The notes: generated from the sequence alone by a model not told the origin. 64,000 nt of DNA from Streptomyces sp. PCS3-D2 (GCF_000612545.2 NZ_CP097800.1:1116001-1180000), one strand, 5' to 3'. Positions 1-9,533 are shown, counted from the stretch's first letter. A program made the numbers and translations.

Positions 1-460
1 ACAGGCTGGCCGCGCGGAGCGGGCCCAGCCGCTCGGGGACGGGCCGCAGCAGGACCCTCTGGGCTGCCGAGGCGATCCGCCGGACCTGGCTCAGCTCGCT
101 CGCGCTGCGCGCCCGGGCCATCCGGCTGGTGGTGGCGCTGGCCAGCGCCACCAGGAAGAGGGCGATGAAGTTGCTGTAGACCTGCTGACTGCCCCAGGCG
201 TGGTTGTACGTGGCCGTGGCCACGCTCACGGCCACGGCCAGGCCGGCCGCGGCCAGGGTGCCCGCGGGGCCCATCGTCACCGCGGCCAGCGCGGGCGTGG
301 CGACCAGGAAGGGGCCTGTGTAGAGGACGTGTGCGGGCGTGAACTCGATGGCCAGCACCAGGAGCGCGATCGCGAAGGGTACGCACTTCGCGACGACGAA
401 GAGGACCTGGTGGTGGCCGCCGCCTCCCGGTCCCGGAGAAGGCCGGATGGGCACCCGCAT
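1..460 (-). CDS. PP2C/SpoIIE-type phosphatase, N-terminal part (truncated by window edge)
   Basis: Only the first ~153 residues lie in the window; the C-terminus runs off the left edge. From the ATG at 460 there is a short cytoplasmic start, then hydrophobic stretches (around residues 17-36, 42-80 and 92-107) that look like an integral-membrane sensor. These are followed by a basic linker and the motif RRIASAAQRVLLRPVPERLG. That last motif is typical of the segment just before the SpoIIE/PP2C catalytic domain in actinomycete membrane phosphatases, which dephosphorylate anti-anti-sigma factors. The catalytic domain itself is not visible, so the call rests on this linker motif and the membrane topology. 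It is transcribed divergently from the cyclase-family gene at 721. Confidence 0.6.
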   Translation of the reverse strand, partial: MRVPIRPSPGPGGGGHHQVLFVVAKCVPFAIALLVLAIEFTPAHVLYTGPFLVATPALAAVTMGPAGTLAAAGLAVAVSVATATYNHAWGSQQVYSNFIALFLVALASATTSRMARARSASELSQVRRIASAAQRVLLRPVPERLGPLRAASL

Positions 461-720
461 GCTTACAGACTGCGCCGCCGGTGGTCCTCGCCGCCACTCG
501 CCGCGGCCGGCACGCGCCGCCGGCACCGCCCCCGCCCCCGCCGGTCGCGCCGCCGTACGGCCGACCTTGCGGCGTCCCGGGCGTGGCCCGGCAGCCCCGC
601 GGGGAAGTCCTTGCCTACGCGCACAGGAGCAGAGGGGCGCGAGCCGCTCCGCTCCGGCTTCGACCGGATCGGATCAGCCGAGGAGCGACGGGTGGGCAGC
701 AAACGACAGGTGGGCAGCAG

Positions 721-1695
721 ATGAGCAACGGTCCCTCGGACGAACCCGCCGCCCCGCCCGGCGCCCGCCCCGGCCGCGACGGGCCCACGGTGTCGCGCGC
801 CGAGTTCGATGACCTGTTCGCCTCGGTCAGGACCTGGGGCACGTGGTCCGCGGCCGACCGCGGCGCGTGGAACCGGGTCACCGGGGACCACGTGCGGCGC
901 GCCGCCGCCCTGGTACGGTCCGGCACGACGGTGCAGCTGGGCCTGCCGTGGGACACCCGCGCGGGGCCGGACAACAGCAGGCCGGCCCTGCACTACATGT
1001 CCGACCTCGGCGATGTGGAGGCTCCGGAGCCGGCCACGCACAAGGACTTCATCGCCGCCGACTACCACGGCAAGGCCGTGAGCCACCTGGACGCGCTGTC
1101 CCACGTCGCCTATCGGGGGCGGCTCTACGACGGCCGCCCGGCGCGGGAATCCGTGGACGCCGGGGGCGCCCGTTTCGGTTCGGTGGAGGCGCTCGGCCCG
1201 CTGGTCACCAAGGGTGTGCTCCTGGATCTGCCGGCCGTCCTGGGCGCCGCCTGGCTGGAGCCGGGCCACGCGGTCCGCGCGCGGGACCTCGTCACCGCGG
1301 AGCGGGCGCTCGGGGTGACGATCGACGAGGGCTGCGCGGTACTGCTGCGTTCCGGCCGCTTCCGCAGGCGCCGCGAGCGGGGCCCCTGGGACACCGGCAC
1401 CGCGAGCGCGGGCTTCCACGTGGACGCCGTGCCGTTGCTGGCCGGGCGCGCGATCGCCCTGCTCGGCGCCGACGGAGACAGCGACGTGCGCCCCTCACCG
1501 GTGGAGGGCGTGCACTCCCCCGTCCACGCGCTGGCCGTCGCGGCCATGGGGGTGCCGCTCCTGGACAACCTGGACCTGGAGGCCCTGTCCGCCGCCTGCG
1601 CCGAGGCGGGCAGGCATGAGTTCATGATCGTCGTGTCGCCCCTGCGGGTGCCGGGCGGGACGGGCTCGCCGGTCAACCCGGTGGCGGTCCTGTGA
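721..1695 (+). CDS. Cyclase-family protein (kynurenine formamidase-like fold)
   Basis: This encodes 324 residues. The central part carries HKDFIAADYHGKAVSHLDALSHV, in which the His/Asp pattern around SHLDALSH matches the metal-binding HxxTHxDxxxH region of the PF04199 cyclase/formamidase family. A second conserved stretch (GVLLDLPAVLG) and the C-terminal HSPVHALAVAAMGVPLLDNLDLE also fit the family. Members hydrolyse formamides or act as polyketide cyclases; the substrate here is unknown. The frame stays open upstream to 481, but the ATG at 721 was chosen because conserved sequence begins soon after it and GGTGGG lies 5-10 nt upstream. The 11-mer GGTGGGCAGCA occurs twice (691-701 and 709-719) just ahead of the start. 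Confidence 0.75.
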   Translation: MSNGPSDEPAAPPGARPGRDGPTVSRAEFDDLFASVRTWGTWSAADRGAWNRVTGDHVRRAAALVRSGTTVQLGLPWDTRAGPDNSRPALHYMSDLGDVEAPEPATHKDFIAADYHGKAVSHLDALSHVAYRGRLYDGRPARESVDAGGARFGSVEALGPLVTKGVLLDLPAVLGAAWLEPGHAVRARDLVTAERALGVTIDEGCAVLLRSGRFRRRRERGPWDTGTASAGFHVDAVPLLAGRAIALLGADGDSDVRPSPVEGVHSPVHALAVAAMGVPLLDNLDLEALSAACAEAGRHEFMIVVSPLRVPGGTGSPVNPVAVL

Positions 1696-1782
1696 GGTGG
1701 CGGGCCCATGGGGTAGCGGGCCCGCGGGGTAGCGGGCCCGCGGGGAAGGGCCGCGCTGCAAGAGCGGATCCTCGCCGCCCCA

Positions 1783-1808
1783 TTGATTTAAAAGCGGAGG
1801 AATATACT
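1783..1808 (+). promoter_or_regulatory. Promoter-like AT-rich element before the GAF/PP2C regulator
   Basis: In an otherwise GC-rich gap, TTGATT (1783-1788) and TATACT (1803-1808) stand out as -35/-10-like boxes. They are 14 nt apart, shorter than the usual 16-18. The segment lies ~70 nt upstream of the regulator start at 1876. It is a guess from base composition and hexamer likeness only. Just upstream (about 1713-1745) are GC-rich short tandem repeats containing GGGCCCGCGGGG, possibly a terminator of the preceding gene. Confidence 0.3.
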
Positions 1809-1875
1809 CGAAAAGCATTCGCCCCGTGCGAACGTCCCGGCGCGGTAGGCGGCTCGGCAAGGGGAAGTGGTGCAG

Positions 1876-4725
1876 ATGGGAGTCACGGGAGGCCGGATCA
1901 GCCCCGTACGCCCCCGTGAGCGGTTTCTGCTGGGCGAGTCCGTCGAGGGCAGCGTCCGCGGCCCCATCCTGAACTCGTGGCGGCGCAGCCGGATGCTGGG
2001 GCTCTCGCCCGAGCAGGCGGACCTCCCGTACACCGATGACTTCGACCCCGACAGCCGGCTCGTACGGGCCGCCGTGCCGGTCCTCGACCAGCTTCAGACC
2101 AGGTTCTCGGGCAGCCAGATGAACATCTCGCTCGCCGACGGGAACGGGACGGTGCTGCAGCGCCGGTTCGGGGAGCCCGCCCTCGCCGGCCGGCTGCCGC
2201 CGATCCAGAGCGTCCCCGGCTTCGTCTTAGCCGAGCGTTACGCGGGCACCAACGGCATCGGCCTCGCGCTCGCCGAGCGGCGACTCTGCCAGGTCTACGG
2301 CGCCGAGCACTTCGCCGAGCGGTCTCAGTCGAACGCCTGCTCGGCGACTCCGATCCGCGACCAGTTCAGCGGCCACGTCGTCGGCGTCCTCTGCTTCGGA
2401 TACCCGCGCAGCTACGAGGACCCGGCCCTGGCCGTCCTGGTCCGCCGGGCGGCGGAGTCCATCGAGCACCGCCTCGTGGAGCAGGGTTCGGAGCGCGAGC
2501 GCGCCCTGCTGCGGACCTATCTCGGGGCCAGGCTGCGCACCGGCGGCGAGGAACCCGGCGCCGACGACGGGCGGCTGATCGGACTGGAGGAGTTCACCGG
2601 CGGCGGGCTCGACCGGCAGGACCAGATGGTCCTCAAGGAGAAGGCGACGGATCTCATCTGCACCCCCCAGAGGGCCGCGGTCGAGGTCTCCCTGTCCCAC
2701 GGACGGGCCGTCACCCTCTTGAGCAGCCCGGTCACCAGCGCCTCCGGCGTGGAGGGCGTGGTCGTCGAGGCCGTGCTCACCGGGGACTCCCCACCGGCAC
2801 ACCACCTCGCCGCCTCGAAGCCCACCGCTTCCGCTCTCGGGACCCTGGCCCTCGCCGCGACGGAACGCGCCGAATCGCTGTCCTGGCACCTCGCCGGCCC
2901 GGCCGACGCCGGGTCCGCGGACTCCGGGAGCGCCGGCCCGGCCGGCCCGGCCGGGCCGCACGACGCGTCCCACCCGCACGACGCGTCCCACCCGCCCGGC
3001 GCGGTCCGGGGCCTGGTGCTGGTGGGCGAGCCCGAGGTGGGCAAGTACGCCGTCGCCGCGCGCCGCCGACTGGAGCTGCTGGCCGAGGCCAGCAGCCGGA
3101 TCGGCAGCACCCTGGACGTGAGCCGCACCGCCTGGGAACTGGCCGAGACCGCCGTGCCGCGCCTGGCCGACTACGTCACGGTCGACCTGCCCGGAGCCGT
3201 CCTGCGCGGTGAGGAGTCCGCCGACCCGGGGGCCGACCTGCGCCGCACGGTGGTCCACGGCATCCGCGACGACTGCCCCTTCCATCCCGTCGGCCACCAG
3301 GTGCGGCTGGACCCCGGCACCCCGCACATGCGCTGCCTCGAGGGCGAGCCGGCCGTTCTGGAGACGGGCCTCCAGGCCACCACCCCGGGCTGGATGATCC
3401 CCGGCCTCGACCATGCCCGGGGAATCCTGGCGCACCACATCCACTCCATGATCTGCGTCCCCCTGCTCGCCCGCGGCGTGCTCCTCGGGATCGCCACCTT
3501 CTACCGCTCCCAGGACCCGGCCCCCTTCGGGGACGACGACACCCGGCTGGCCCGGGAACTCGCGGCCCGCGCCGCCCTCTGCATCGACAACGCCCGCCGC
3601 TACACGCGCGAGCACACCCTGGCCCTGGCCCTGCAGCGCAGCCTGCTCCCGCGCGCCCTCCCCGAACAGGGTGCCGTGGAGGTCGCCCACCACTACCAGC
3701 CCGCCGAGTCCGGGGTGGGCGGCGACTGGTTCGACGTCATCCCCCTCTCCGGCACCCGGGTCGCCCTGCTCGTGGGGGACGTCGTCGGGCACGGGGTGCA
3801 CGCCGCCGCGACGATGGGCCGACTGCGCATCGCCGCACGCAACTTCGCCGAGCTGGAACTGGCCCCGGACGAGCTGCTCACCCATCTGGACAACCTGCTG
3901 GTGCGGCTGGACCGGGAGGAGGACGATGCGAGCGCCACCGGCAGCACCGGCATCGTCGGGGCCACCTGCCTCTACGCCGTCTACGACCCCACGTCGCGGG
4001 TGTGCACGATGGCCCGGGCGGGCCACCCCCCGCCCGCACTGGTCCACCCCGACGGCGCCGTGGCCTTTCCCGAGCTGCCCGCCGGACCGCCCCTGGGCCT
4101 GGGCGGCCTGCCCTTCGAGACCGCCGAGTTCCGGCTCCCCGAACACAGCACGCTGGTCCTCTACACCGACGGGCTCGTGGACGGCCGCCACCGCGACGTC
4201 GACGTGGCGCTCGACCGGCTGCGCCACGCGCTGTCCCACCCGGACCGGAACCCGCAGGACACCTGCCGGGCCGTCATCGAGGCCGTGGCCCCCGACCATC
4301 CGGATGACGACATCGCGCTGCTCGTCGCCCGCACCCGTACCGTGCCCGCCGACCGGATCGCCACGTGGGACATGTCCCCGGACCCGTCCCTCGTCTCCGG
4401 CATCCGGGGCGCCGCGACACGGCAGCTCGCCGCGTGGGGGCTGGACGAACTCGGTTTCGCCGCCGAGCTGGTGCTCAGCGAGCTGGTCACGAACGCGGTC
4501 CGGTACGGCAGCGAGCCCATCCGGGTGCGGCTGATCCACGACCGGGCCCTGATCTGCGAGGTCTCCGACGGCAGCAACACCGCCCCGCACCTTCGGCGGG
4601 CCGCCGGCACGGACGAGGGCGGACGCGGCCTGTTCCTCGTCGCACAGCTCTCGCAGGCCTGGGGCACCCGGTACACCCCCCACGGCAAGGTCATCTGGGC
4701 CGAGTGCGCCCTGGACGCGGCATGA
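1876..4725 (+). CDS. GAF - SpoIIE (PP2C) phosphatase - RsbW-like ATPase multidomain regulator
   Basis: The protein has 949 residues. Residues ~1-200 resemble the N-terminal sensor part of AcoR-type activators (RGPILNSWRRSRMLGL, then a GAF-like segment with YAGTNGIGLAL). After a Pro/His/Ala-rich linker (~360-385, a repeated HDASHP), a second GAF domain follows (~400-580). Next comes a SpoIIE-type PP2C domain (~590-805) with VGGDWFDVIPL, VGDVVGHGVHAAATMGRLR and YTDGLVDGR. The C-terminus is a GHKL ATPase (~815-949) with ELVTNAVRYG and GGRGLFLVAQLS. Such proteins control partner-switching of anti-sigma/anti-anti-sigma factors. ATG 1876 is preferred over GTG 1867 because AAGGGGAA (1859-1866) is properly spaced only from the former. 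The AcoR-like head replaces the usual PAS/GAF sensor. Confidence 0.88.
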   Translation: MGVTGGRISPVRPRERFLLGESVEGSVRGPILNSWRRSRMLGLSPEQADLPYTDDFDPDSRLVRAAVPVLDQLQTRFSGSQMNISLADGNGTVLQRRFGEPALAGRLPPIQSVPGFVLAERYAGTNGIGLALAERRLCQVYGAEHFAERSQSNACSATPIRDQFSGHVVGVLCFGYPRSYEDPALAVLVRRAAESIEHRLVEQGSERERALLRTYLGARLRTGGEEPGADDGRLIGLEEFTGGGLDRQDQMVLKEKATDLICTPQRAAVEVSLSHGRAVTLLSSPVTSASGVEGVVVEAVLTGDSPPAHHLAASKPTASALGTLALAATERAESLSWHLAGPADAGSADSGSAGPAGPAGPHDASHPHDASHPPGAVRGLVLVGEPEVGKYAVAARRRLELLAEASSRIGSTLDVSRTAWELAETAVPRLADYVTVDLPGAVLRGEESADPGADLRRTVVHGIRDDCPFHPVGHQVRLDPGTPHMRCLEGEPAVLETGLQATTPGWMIPGLDHARGILAHHIHSMICVPLLARGVLLGIATFYRSQDPAPFGDDDTRLARELAARAALCIDNARRYTREHTLALALQRSLLPRALPEQGAVEVAHHYQPAESGVGGDWFDVIPLSGTRVALLVGDVVGHGVHAAATMGRLRIAARNFAELELAPDELLTHLDNLLVRLDREEDDASATGSTGIVGATCLYAVYDPTSRVCTMARAGHPPPALVHPDGAVAFPELPAGPPLGLGGLPFETAEFRLPEHSTLVLYTDGLVDGRHRDVDVALDRLRHALSHPDRNPQDTCRAVIEAVAPDHPDDDIALLVARTRTVPADRIATWDMSPDPSLVSGIRGAATRQLAAWGLDELGFAAELVLSELVTNAVRYGSEPIRVRLIHDRALICEVSDGSNTAPHLRRAAGTDEGGRGLFLVAQLSQAWGTRYTPHGKVIWAECALDAA

Positions 4726-4817
4726 CCGGGAATATCGGACATGAGCGAAATAGCCACGTAGCATCCTGACTGTTCCGCATCACAGCAAGACCTCCCCAGG
4801 CGGCCCCGGAGAAGTCC

Positions 4818-6401
4818 GTGCATGACACTCCCGTCACCTCGATGAGCCCGCCCTCGCGGCCCGGCGGCGAACCCCTTGTCCGGGTGCGCGGTCTCTCGAA
4901 GCGGTTCGGCGGCACCCTCGCCCTGGACTCGGTCGACCTCGACCTCCACAGCGGCAGCGTCCTCGCCCTGCTCGGGCCCAACGGGGCCGGAAAGTCCACC
5001 CTCATCAAGGTGCTCGCCGGGGTCCACCACGCGGACGCGGGCGAGGTGACGGTGGCCGGACACCCAGTCCCCTCCGAGGCCGCCCTGCGCCACATGTCCT
5101 TCATCCACCAGGACCTGGGTCTCGTGGAGTGGATGACCGTCGCCGAGAACGTCGCCCTGGGCACCGGCTACCCCCTGCGCCACGGGCTGATCTCATGGCG
5201 GCGGGCGCGGGAGCGCTGCGACGAGGCCCTGGGGATCGTGGCCGGCCACCTGAACGCCGAGGCCCCGATCGCCGACCTCGCCCCGGCCGAGCGCTCCCTC
5301 GTGGCCATCGCCCGTGCGCTGGCCGGACGGGCCCGGCTGGTCGTCCTCGACGAGCCGACCGCCACCCTCCCCACGGCCGACTGCGCCCGACTCTTCGGCG
5401 TCCTGCACACCCTGCGCGACCGCGGGCACGGCGTCCTGTACGTCAGCCACCGGCTCGACGAGGTGTACGAGGTCGCCGACACCTTCGCCGTCCTGCGCGA
5501 CGGCCGCCTCGTCAGCCACGGGCCGCTCGCCCCGTACTCCCCGGCGCGCCTGGTACGCGACATCGTGGGCCCCGAGCCGGCCCGCCGCGCACCCCTGGCC
5601 GCGGCGGGCGCCGCACCGGCACGCGCGGCCCCCGCCGCCGACCCACGCCCGGCCGTCCTGCGCCTCGACCGCGTCTCCACCGCCCGTACCGGGCCCGTCA
5701 CCCTCGACCTGCGGGAAGGGGAGATCCTGGGCATGGTGGGCCTGACCGGTGCCGGCCACATGCACCTGGGCCGCGCCCTCGCCGGCGTGCTTCCGCTCCT
5801 CGGCGGCCGGGCGCTGCTCGACGGCCGCCCGTACCGGCCGCACACGGTCGCCGCGGCCCTCCGCTCCGGTGTCGGCTTCGTGGCGGGAAACCGTCAGGAG
5901 GAAGGCTGCGCAGCCGAGCTGAGCGTCCGGGAGAACTTCCTGGCCAACCCGCGGGCCGCCGGTGTGCCGTGGTGGCGCTGGACCGGCCCGCGACGCGAGC
6001 GAGCGGAGGCCCGTGCCCTCATCGAACGGTTCTCGGTGCGCCCCCGCGACAGCGAGGTGCCCCTCGCCACCCTGTCCGGCGGCAACCAGCAGAAGGTGGT
6101 GGTCGGCCGCTGGCTGCGGGGGAGCCTTCGCCTGCTGATCCTGGAGGAGCCGACCGCCAGCGTGGACGTCGGGGCGAAAGCGGCGATCCACCGAATTCTC
6201 GGCGAGGCCGCCGCGGCCGGCCTCGCGGTCCTGCTCGTCTCCACCGACGCCGAGGAGGTCGCCGACCTCTGCCACCGCGCGCTGGTCTTCGGCCGCGGCC
6301 GGGTGGTGGCCGAGCTGGCGGGCGGCACCCTGAACGTCACCGAACTCACGCGCACCGCCTCCGACCTGCCCGCGGTCACCGGAAACGGCACGGACCGGTG
6401 A
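4818..6401 (+). CDS. Sugar-type ABC transporter, tandem ATP-binding protein (RbsA/XylG class)
   Basis: At 527 residues this has the normal length for a two-NBD carbohydrate importer ATPase. NBD1 has Walker A GPNGAGKST, Walker B VVLDEPTATL and the H-switch VLYVSHRL; its signature is the weak LAPAERSLVAIARAL usual for the first half of this class. NBD2 has the usual degenerate P-loop (GLTGAGHMHLG) and a good signature LSGGNQQKVVVGRWL followed by LLILEEPTASVDVGA. The start is GTG 4818, with GGAGAAG at 4808-4814. The stop overlaps the permease start by 4 nt (GTGA), so the two are translationally coupled. The transported sugar cannot be read from the sequence. Confidence 0.93.
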   Translation: MHDTPVTSMSPPSRPGGEPLVRVRGLSKRFGGTLALDSVDLDLHSGSVLALLGPNGAGKSTLIKVLAGVHHADAGEVTVAGHPVPSEAALRHMSFIHQDLGLVEWMTVAENVALGTGYPLRHGLISWRRARERCDEALGIVAGHLNAEAPIADLAPAERSLVAIARALAGRARLVVLDEPTATLPTADCARLFGVLHTLRDRGHGVLYVSHRLDEVYEVADTFAVLRDGRLVSHGPLAPYSPARLVRDIVGPEPARRAPLAAAGAAPARAAPAADPRPAVLRLDRVSTARTGPVTLDLREGEILGMVGLTGAGHMHLGRALAGVLPLLGGRALLDGRPYRPHTVAAALRSGVGFVAGNRQEEGCAAELSVRENFLANPRAAGVPWWRWTGPRRERAEARALIERFSVRPRDSEVPLATLSGGNQQKVVVGRWLRGSLRLLILEEPTASVDVGAKAAIHRILGEAAAAGLAVLLVSTDAEEVADLCHRALVFGRGRVVAELAGGTLNVTELTRTASDLPAVTGNGTDR

Positions 6402-7420
6402 GCCTCCGTCGCGCCCACTTCATCGGCACCTACGGACTGCTGACCCTGACGGTCCTGCTCTTCCTGGTCTTCTCCCTCGTCCTGCCGGCCACCTTCCCGA
6501 CACGGGACAACGTCTCCTCGATCCTGTCCAACCAGTCGATCCCCGCCATCCTCGCGCTCGGAGTGACGGTCCCGATCGCGGCCGGCCGGTTCGACCTGTC
6601 CATCGGCTACGGCCTGGGGCTGGCGCACGTCATGGTGTTGCACCTGATCGTCGACGAACACTGGCCCTGGCAGCTCGCCTGCCTCACGGTCGTCGTGGGC
6701 GGGGCGCTGGCCGGCGTCGTGAACGGGATCATCGTCGAGTTCGCGCGCATCGACTCCCTCATCGCCACCCTGGGCACCGGGAGCATCATGTACGCGGCCA
6801 CCGGCTGGATCACCGGCGGGAGCCGCATCGTGCCGGGCCCCGAAGGCCTCCCGGCCGCCTTCACCGCCCTGTACGACTCCACGTTCCTCGGGCTGCCGCT
6901 CCCCGCCTTCTACGTGCTCGCGCTCGTCGCCGTCCTCTGGGTGCTGCTGGAACGGCTCCCGCTCGGCCGGTACCTGTACGTCATCGGCTCCAACCCCAGG
7001 GCAGCCGCGATCCTCGGCATCCCCACGCACCGCTACTCCGTCGTCGCCTTCGCCACCTCCGGCCTGATCACCGGTTTCGCCGGGGTCCTCCTCGCGGCCC
7101 AGCAGCAGATCGGCAACCCGAGCGTCGGCCTGGACTACCTGCTGCCCGCCTTCGTCGGCGCCCTGCTCGGCTCTACCGCGATCACACCGGGCCGCGCCAA
7201 CGCCCTGGGGACGCTCGTCGCCGTGACCGTCCTCGCCGTGGGACTCGCCGGGATCGGCCAGCTCGGCGCGCAGTTCTGGGCGACCCCGCTGTTCAACGGC
7301 GCCACCCTGCTCATCGCGGTCGGCCTGGCCGGCTATTCCGCCCGCCGCCGGCTGCGCAGCGGCGCCACCACGACCGGCGGGGCCGCGCGGGCCCGGCACG
7401 GCCGGCAGGACACCCCCTGA
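6398..7420 (+). CDS. Sugar-type ABC transporter permease (RbsC class)
   Basis: This encodes 340 residues with about nine hydrophobic segments. The family features ILALGVTVPIAAGRFDLSIGYG (the conserved GxxDLSVG region), VNGIIVEFARIDSLIATLGT and LLPAFVGALLGS are all present. GTG 6398 overlaps the ATPase stop codon. It would form the membrane channel together with the ATPase upstream and the lipoprotein encoded 35 nt downstream. The longer open frame upstream is only the out-of-frame shadow of the ATPase gene. Confidence 0.92.
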   Translation: MSLRRAHFIGTYGLLTLTVLLFLVFSLVLPATFPTRDNVSSILSNQSIPAILALGVTVPIAAGRFDLSIGYGLGLAHVMVLHLIVDEHWPWQLACLTVVVGGALAGVVNGIIVEFARIDSLIATLGTGSIMYAATGWITGGSRIVPGPEGLPAAFTALYDSTFLGLPLPAFYVLALVAVLWVLLERLPLGRYLYVIGSNPRAAAILGIPTHRYSVVAFATSGLITGFAGVLLAAQQQIGNPSVGLDYLLPAFVGALLGSTAITPGRANALGTLVAVTVLAVGLAGIGQLGAQFWATPLFNGATLLIAVGLAGYSARRRLRSGATTTGGAARARHGRQDTP

Positions 7421-7455
7421 GACCACCTCGCAGCGCACCGAGCATCAGGAGCACC

Positions 7456-8586
7456 GTGTACCCCAACCACCGCATGGCCCTTCTCGCCGCCGCAGCCCTG
7501 GTCACCGCGGCCGTCGCCGGATGCGGCGGCGGCCGGCCCGGCACCACCGGCCCCTCGGCCGCGGGCTGCCCGGCCGTCGCCCAGCAGGCTCGGACCGGTG
7601 TCCGCGAGGCCGAGAGGACCGACAGCGCGTGGACCGGCCCCACGTCCGGCCCTGCCGCGGTCCCCGGCAAGAGCATCGTCTACGTGGCGCAGACCATGAC
7701 CAATCCGGGCGTCGCGGGCGTCGCGCGGGGCCTCCAGGAGGCCGCCGGGGCCATCGGCTGGCAGGTCCGGGTGATCGACGGGCAGGGCAGCCCGGCCGGC
7801 ATCCAGGCGGCGCTGAGCCAGGCCGTCACCCTCAAGCCGTCGGGCATCGTCATCGGCGGGTTCGACCCCCGTCCGACCTCCCGTCAGGTGGCGCGCGCCG
7901 AGGCAGCGGGCATCCCGCTCGTGGGCTGGCACGCAGTGGACTCTCCGGGCCCGAGCACGAACCCGCCACTGTTCACCAACATCACCACGGAGGTGCGGGA
8001 CGTGGCGAGGATCAGTGCGGACTGGATCATCGCCCACTCCGACGGCAGGGCCGGCGCCGTCCTCTTCACCGACGACTCGATCCCGTTCGCCCGGACGAAG
8101 GCCGACCTGATCCGGCAGCGTCTGGCCGACTGCCCCGGCGTGGAACTCCTGGCGTACGAGAACATCCCGATCCCGGACGCGAGCCGGCGCACCCCGCAGG
8201 AGGTCTCCTCCCTCCTGTCCCGCTTCGGGAAGAAGTGGACCCACTCGGTCGCCATCAACGACCTCTACTTCGCCGACGCCGCCCCGGCCCTGCGGGCCGC
8301 CGGGAAGCCCGGCGGCGGTCCGCCCGCCAACATCGGCGCCGGCGACGGCGATCCGTCCGCCTTCCAGCGCATCAACGGCCGGCAGTACCAGGCCGCCACC
8401 GTTCCGGAGCCGCTGACGCAGCAGGGCTGGCAGATCGTCGACGAGTTCAACCGCGCCTTCGCGGGCCGGCCCGCCAGCGGCTACGTCGCCCCCGTCCACG
8501 TCGTCACGGCCGACAACAGCGGCGGCGCCACGTCCTGGGACCCCCGGGGCTACCGGGAGGCGTACGAGAAGATCTGGCGCGGGTAG
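7456..8586 (+). CDS. Sugar-type ABC transporter substrate-binding lipoprotein
   Basis: This encodes 376 residues. A signal peptide ends in the lipobox VAGC (Cys ~23), so the protein is expected to be lipidated on the outer membrane face. The mature part starts the periplasmic-binding fold at KSIVYVAQTMTNPGVAGVARGLQEAA. It continues with LKPSGIVIGGFD, GIPLVGWHAVDSPG and a late GGATSWDPRGYREAYEKIW. This is the type I (RbsB/XylF-like) fold that delivers sugars to the RbsA/RbsC-type genes just upstream. GTG 7456 has AGGAG 4-8 nt ahead. Ligand unknown. It converges on the minus-strand gene ending at 8622. Confidence 0.9.
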   Translation: MYPNHRMALLAAAALVTAAVAGCGGGRPGTTGPSAAGCPAVAQQARTGVREAERTDSAWTGPTSGPAAVPGKSIVYVAQTMTNPGVAGVARGLQEAAGAIGWQVRVIDGQGSPAGIQAALSQAVTLKPSGIVIGGFDPRPTSRQVARAEAAGIPLVGWHAVDSPGPSTNPPLFTNITTEVRDVARISADWIIAHSDGRAGAVLFTDDSIPFARTKADLIRQRLADCPGVELLAYENIPIPDASRRTPQEVSSLLSRFGKKWTHSVAINDLYFADAAPALRAAGKPGGGPPANIGAGDGDPSAFQRINGRQYQAATVPEPLTQQGWQIVDEFNRAFAGRPASGYVAPVHVVTADNSGGATSWDPRGYREAYEKIWRG

Positions 8587-8621
8587 TCCGCGGCCGCGCG
8601 GCCGTCGCGCCGCCCGCCCGC

Positions 8622-9533
8622 TCAGGCCGCGGGGCGGGCTCCGGCGCGTACCGGGGTCCGCCGCGGGGCGTCCGCGCGCTCCCGGCCGAAGGCGAGGTCG
8701 GCCATCCGGCGCTCCGGTCCTCGGCGCCGCAGGACCTGGTAGGCGACGAAGGCCGCCGGGCCGAAGAACACCTGGGCGGGGACGATGCCGGGGTCGTCGC
8801 CGGTGGCCGCCGCGATCAGGTGCAGGGCGGCCACCGGCGCCACCGCGCCGAAGAGCACCACGAGTGCGGCCCCGGCCCGCAGCCCCCGCTTCCCGTACGC
8901 CTTGTAGGCGGTGGTGGTGAACAGGGCGTAGGCCAGCAGGTCGCCCATGCCGATGACGGCACCGAAGTCCTCACCGATGCGCAGGCCCGCGGCCGGCGCG
9001 TACGGGTAGCCCTGGACGGCATCGGCGAGCTCCTGGGTCAGCGGGACGACCCAGGCGAAGAAGGCGTCGTAGGCAGCGAGGGCGAGCAGGAACCACGCCA
9101 CGTTCTTCAACCGCATGCCGCCCTGGACGTTGATGTTCGTGGCGGAGACGACGACCAGGCCGACGACGGCGCTGTTGGCCACCCAGTACGGCGGCGCGGT
9201 CTCGCCGAAGGACAGGTGGGCGACGAGCACGCTCGCGATCAGCAGGACGATCAGCGCCCAGCGCAGCCGGCCGTTGCCGATGATCGGCTGGTAGCCGACG
9301 GACAGTCCGCCGGCGAAGACCAGGGCGAGCACGCAGGGCAGGACGCCGCCCGGCAGCGCGAGGTAGACGTAGGGCAGCGCGAGGACGAAGCCCATCATCA
9401 TGAAGATGTCCCGGCCGTTGAAGACGCCGACGGGCGGCCTCGCGGTGCGGACGGAGCGGAAGTACGCGATGGCGCCGGTGACGACCGCGAGGGCGAGGGC
9501 CGCGGTGACCGCGAGCTGGAAGAAGACCGTCAT
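8622..9533 (-). CDS. Presenilin/SPP-like GxGD intramembrane aspartyl protease candidate
   Basis: The protein has 303 residues and about eight or nine hydrophobic segments. Three sites match family A22 (signal peptide peptidase/presenilin). The first is KNVAWFLLALAAYDAFFAWV with the YD pair (Asp156). The second is FGAVIGMGDLLAYALF with GxGD (Asp198). The third is VPAQVFFGPAAF (252-262), which fits the C-terminal PAL region as PAxx(Y/F)xxPA. Both catalytic aspartates fall inside predicted membrane helices. Family knowledge: such proteases cut peptides within the membrane. The ATG overlaps the stop of the PaaK-like gene by 4 nt, placing it third in an operon that begins with a 29-residue membrane-like peptide, an obvious candidate substrate. 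The C-terminal ~35 residues are basic and probably cytoplasmic. The PAL leucine is Gln here. Confidence 0.65.
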   Translation of the reverse strand: MTVFFQLAVTAALALAVVTGAIAYFRSVRTARPPVGVFNGRDIFMMMGFVLALPYVYLALPGGVLPCVLALVFAGGLSVGYQPIIGNGRLRWALIVLLIASVLVAHLSFGETAPPYWVANSAVVGLVVVSATNINVQGGMRLKNVAWFLLALAAYDAFFAWVVPLTQELADAVQGYPYAPAAGLRIGEDFGAVIGMGDLLAYALFTTTAYKAYGKRGLRAGAALVVLFGAVAPVAALHLIAAATGDDPGIVPAQVFFGPAAFVAYQVLRRRGPERRMADLAFGRERADAPRRTPVRAGARPAA

